Part shown: piece by piece, positions 5,981-6,263 of the stretch | How positions within the stretch are numbered: the first letter of the stretch is position 1 | Layout: every line of letters begins with the position of its first letter | Assembly (NCBI GenBank): GCA_905373315.1 | Contig: CAJPSL010000027.1 | Coordinates: 1 to 6,263 of the forward strand | From: Candidatus Saccharimonadota bacterium | GTDB taxonomy: Bacteria > Patescibacteriota > Saccharimonadia > Saccharimonadales > Saccharimonadaceae | DNA length: 6,263 nucleotides | Reading direction: 5' to 3' | The notes under the pieces: model-generated | The model's input: the letters and a program-made list of their open reading frames with translations, nothing else | Told to the model about the DNA's origin: nothing | The model's database searches: none | Translations under genes and position numbers: made by a program

Positions 5981-6000
5981 AGTGTTAGTAAGCGCTCAAA

Positions 6001-6263
6001 TTATTGGCGGCGGCTTACGATGTAGGCAACGGCAGAAGCAGCAAGTGAGCCGAGACCAAAGATTGAAAGGAGCGCGTCAGTCGTACCAGTTCGTGGCAAC
6101 TCAGTTGTCGTTGGAGCTGGTGGGGTAGGTTGTTTAGGAGCAGGAGGGGTAGTCGGAGGAGTGCTTGGCTTACATGCGTCGCTGTCCACTGATGCGTATC
6201 CCTCGTTCTTTTGGTCCTTAGTCCAGACGCTGATGATCTGCTTGGTCTTGATGTCACAGACTT
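6001..6263 (-). CDS. LPRTG cell-wall-anchored surface protein, C-terminal end (5' end outside window)
   Basis: The reverse strand is open from the window edge to TAA at 6003-6001, giving 86 visible residues. In order: a segment starting VCDIKTKQIISVW with a second cysteine 28 residues later (SDACKPS), a Pro/Thr-rich spacer (31-53), LPRTG (55-59, bases 6085-6099), a hydrophobic helix (about 62-82) and the basic tail SRRQ. This is the standard class A-E sortase sorting signal: the Thr-Gly bond is cut and the protein is joined to the cell wall or a pilin. The C-D-x-K-T-K-x-I-I segment ending in Cys resembles a short disulfide-type repeat I associate with Saccharibacteria exported proteins (inference). 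A GTG at 6189 is an internal codon, not the start. The function of the outside domain cannot be judged. Confidence 0.85.
   Translation of the reverse strand, partial: VCDIKTKQIISVWTKDQKNEGYASVDSDACKPSTPPTTPPAPKQPTPPAPTTTELPRTGTTDALLSIFGLGSLAASAVAYIVSRRQ

Noticed and set aside
6015..6257. 80-codon minus-strand frame overlapping the LPRTG gene
   Set aside because: The competing frame contains the LPRTG signal, hydrophobic helix and basic tail and runs open to the window edge; this one has low-complexity Leu/Pro content from the Pro/Thr spacer read out of frame.
1..6263. CRISPR array, tRNA, tmRNA, insertion sequence or attachment site
   Set aside because: No spaced direct repeats, no cloverleaf-like segment, no transposase frame and no terminal inverted repeats were found on reading both strands.

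Overview
This window most likely comes from a small-genome, Gram-positive-type bacterium. A member of Candidatus Saccharibacteria (TM7, Patescibacteria/CPR) is my best guess. The reasons are a sortase-type LPRTG surface protein with a paired-cysteine repeat, very compact gene packing, near-absence of Shine-Dalgarno sequences, and a gene order that separates pyrH from tsf/frr. UGA is a normal stop here: both glycosyltransferases end at TGA at sensible lengths, which argues against the code-25 lineages SR1 and Gracilibacteria. The lineage call is inference, not proof.

Layout, left to right: (1) the N-terminal half of an ABC-F ATPase on the minus strand, cut by the left edge; (2) a 71-bp divergent promoter region; (3) an unrecognised 229-residue soluble protein on the plus strand; (4) smpB on the plus strand; (5) a minus-strand cluster pyrH - glycosyltransferase A - glycosyltransferase B, whose last gene overlaps the 3' end of smpB tail to tail; (6) a divergent promoter region between pyrH and xth (exonuclease III/AP endonuclease, plus strand); (7) a bidirectional terminator; (8) the C-terminal end of an LPRTG surface protein on the minus strand, cut by the right edge. 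There is no gene-free stretch longer than 90 bases, and no tRNA, rRNA, CRISPR array or mobile element was seen.

Functionally, the left part concerns translation (ABC-F, SmpB/trans-translation). The middle cluster plausibly links UMP phosphorylation, which supplies UTP and so UDP-sugars, to two GT4 glycosyltransferases. These resemble the adjacent pair that makes mono- and diglycosyl-diacylglycerol membrane lipids in Firmicutes. The right part holds DNA repair and a cell-surface protein.

The most striking signal is regulatory. All six transcription-unit-leading genes have a -10 box (TATAAT or TACAAT, five of six extended with TGn) ending only 6-7 bases before the ATG, with no room for a leader or ribosome binding site. 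This predicts leaderless mRNAs as the default. The only gene without such a box, the second glycosyltransferase, has an AGGAG and an ATGA stop/start overlap instead. I found no convincing new multi-gene system; the promoter-on-start design and the promoter built into the pyrH stop codon are the best leads.
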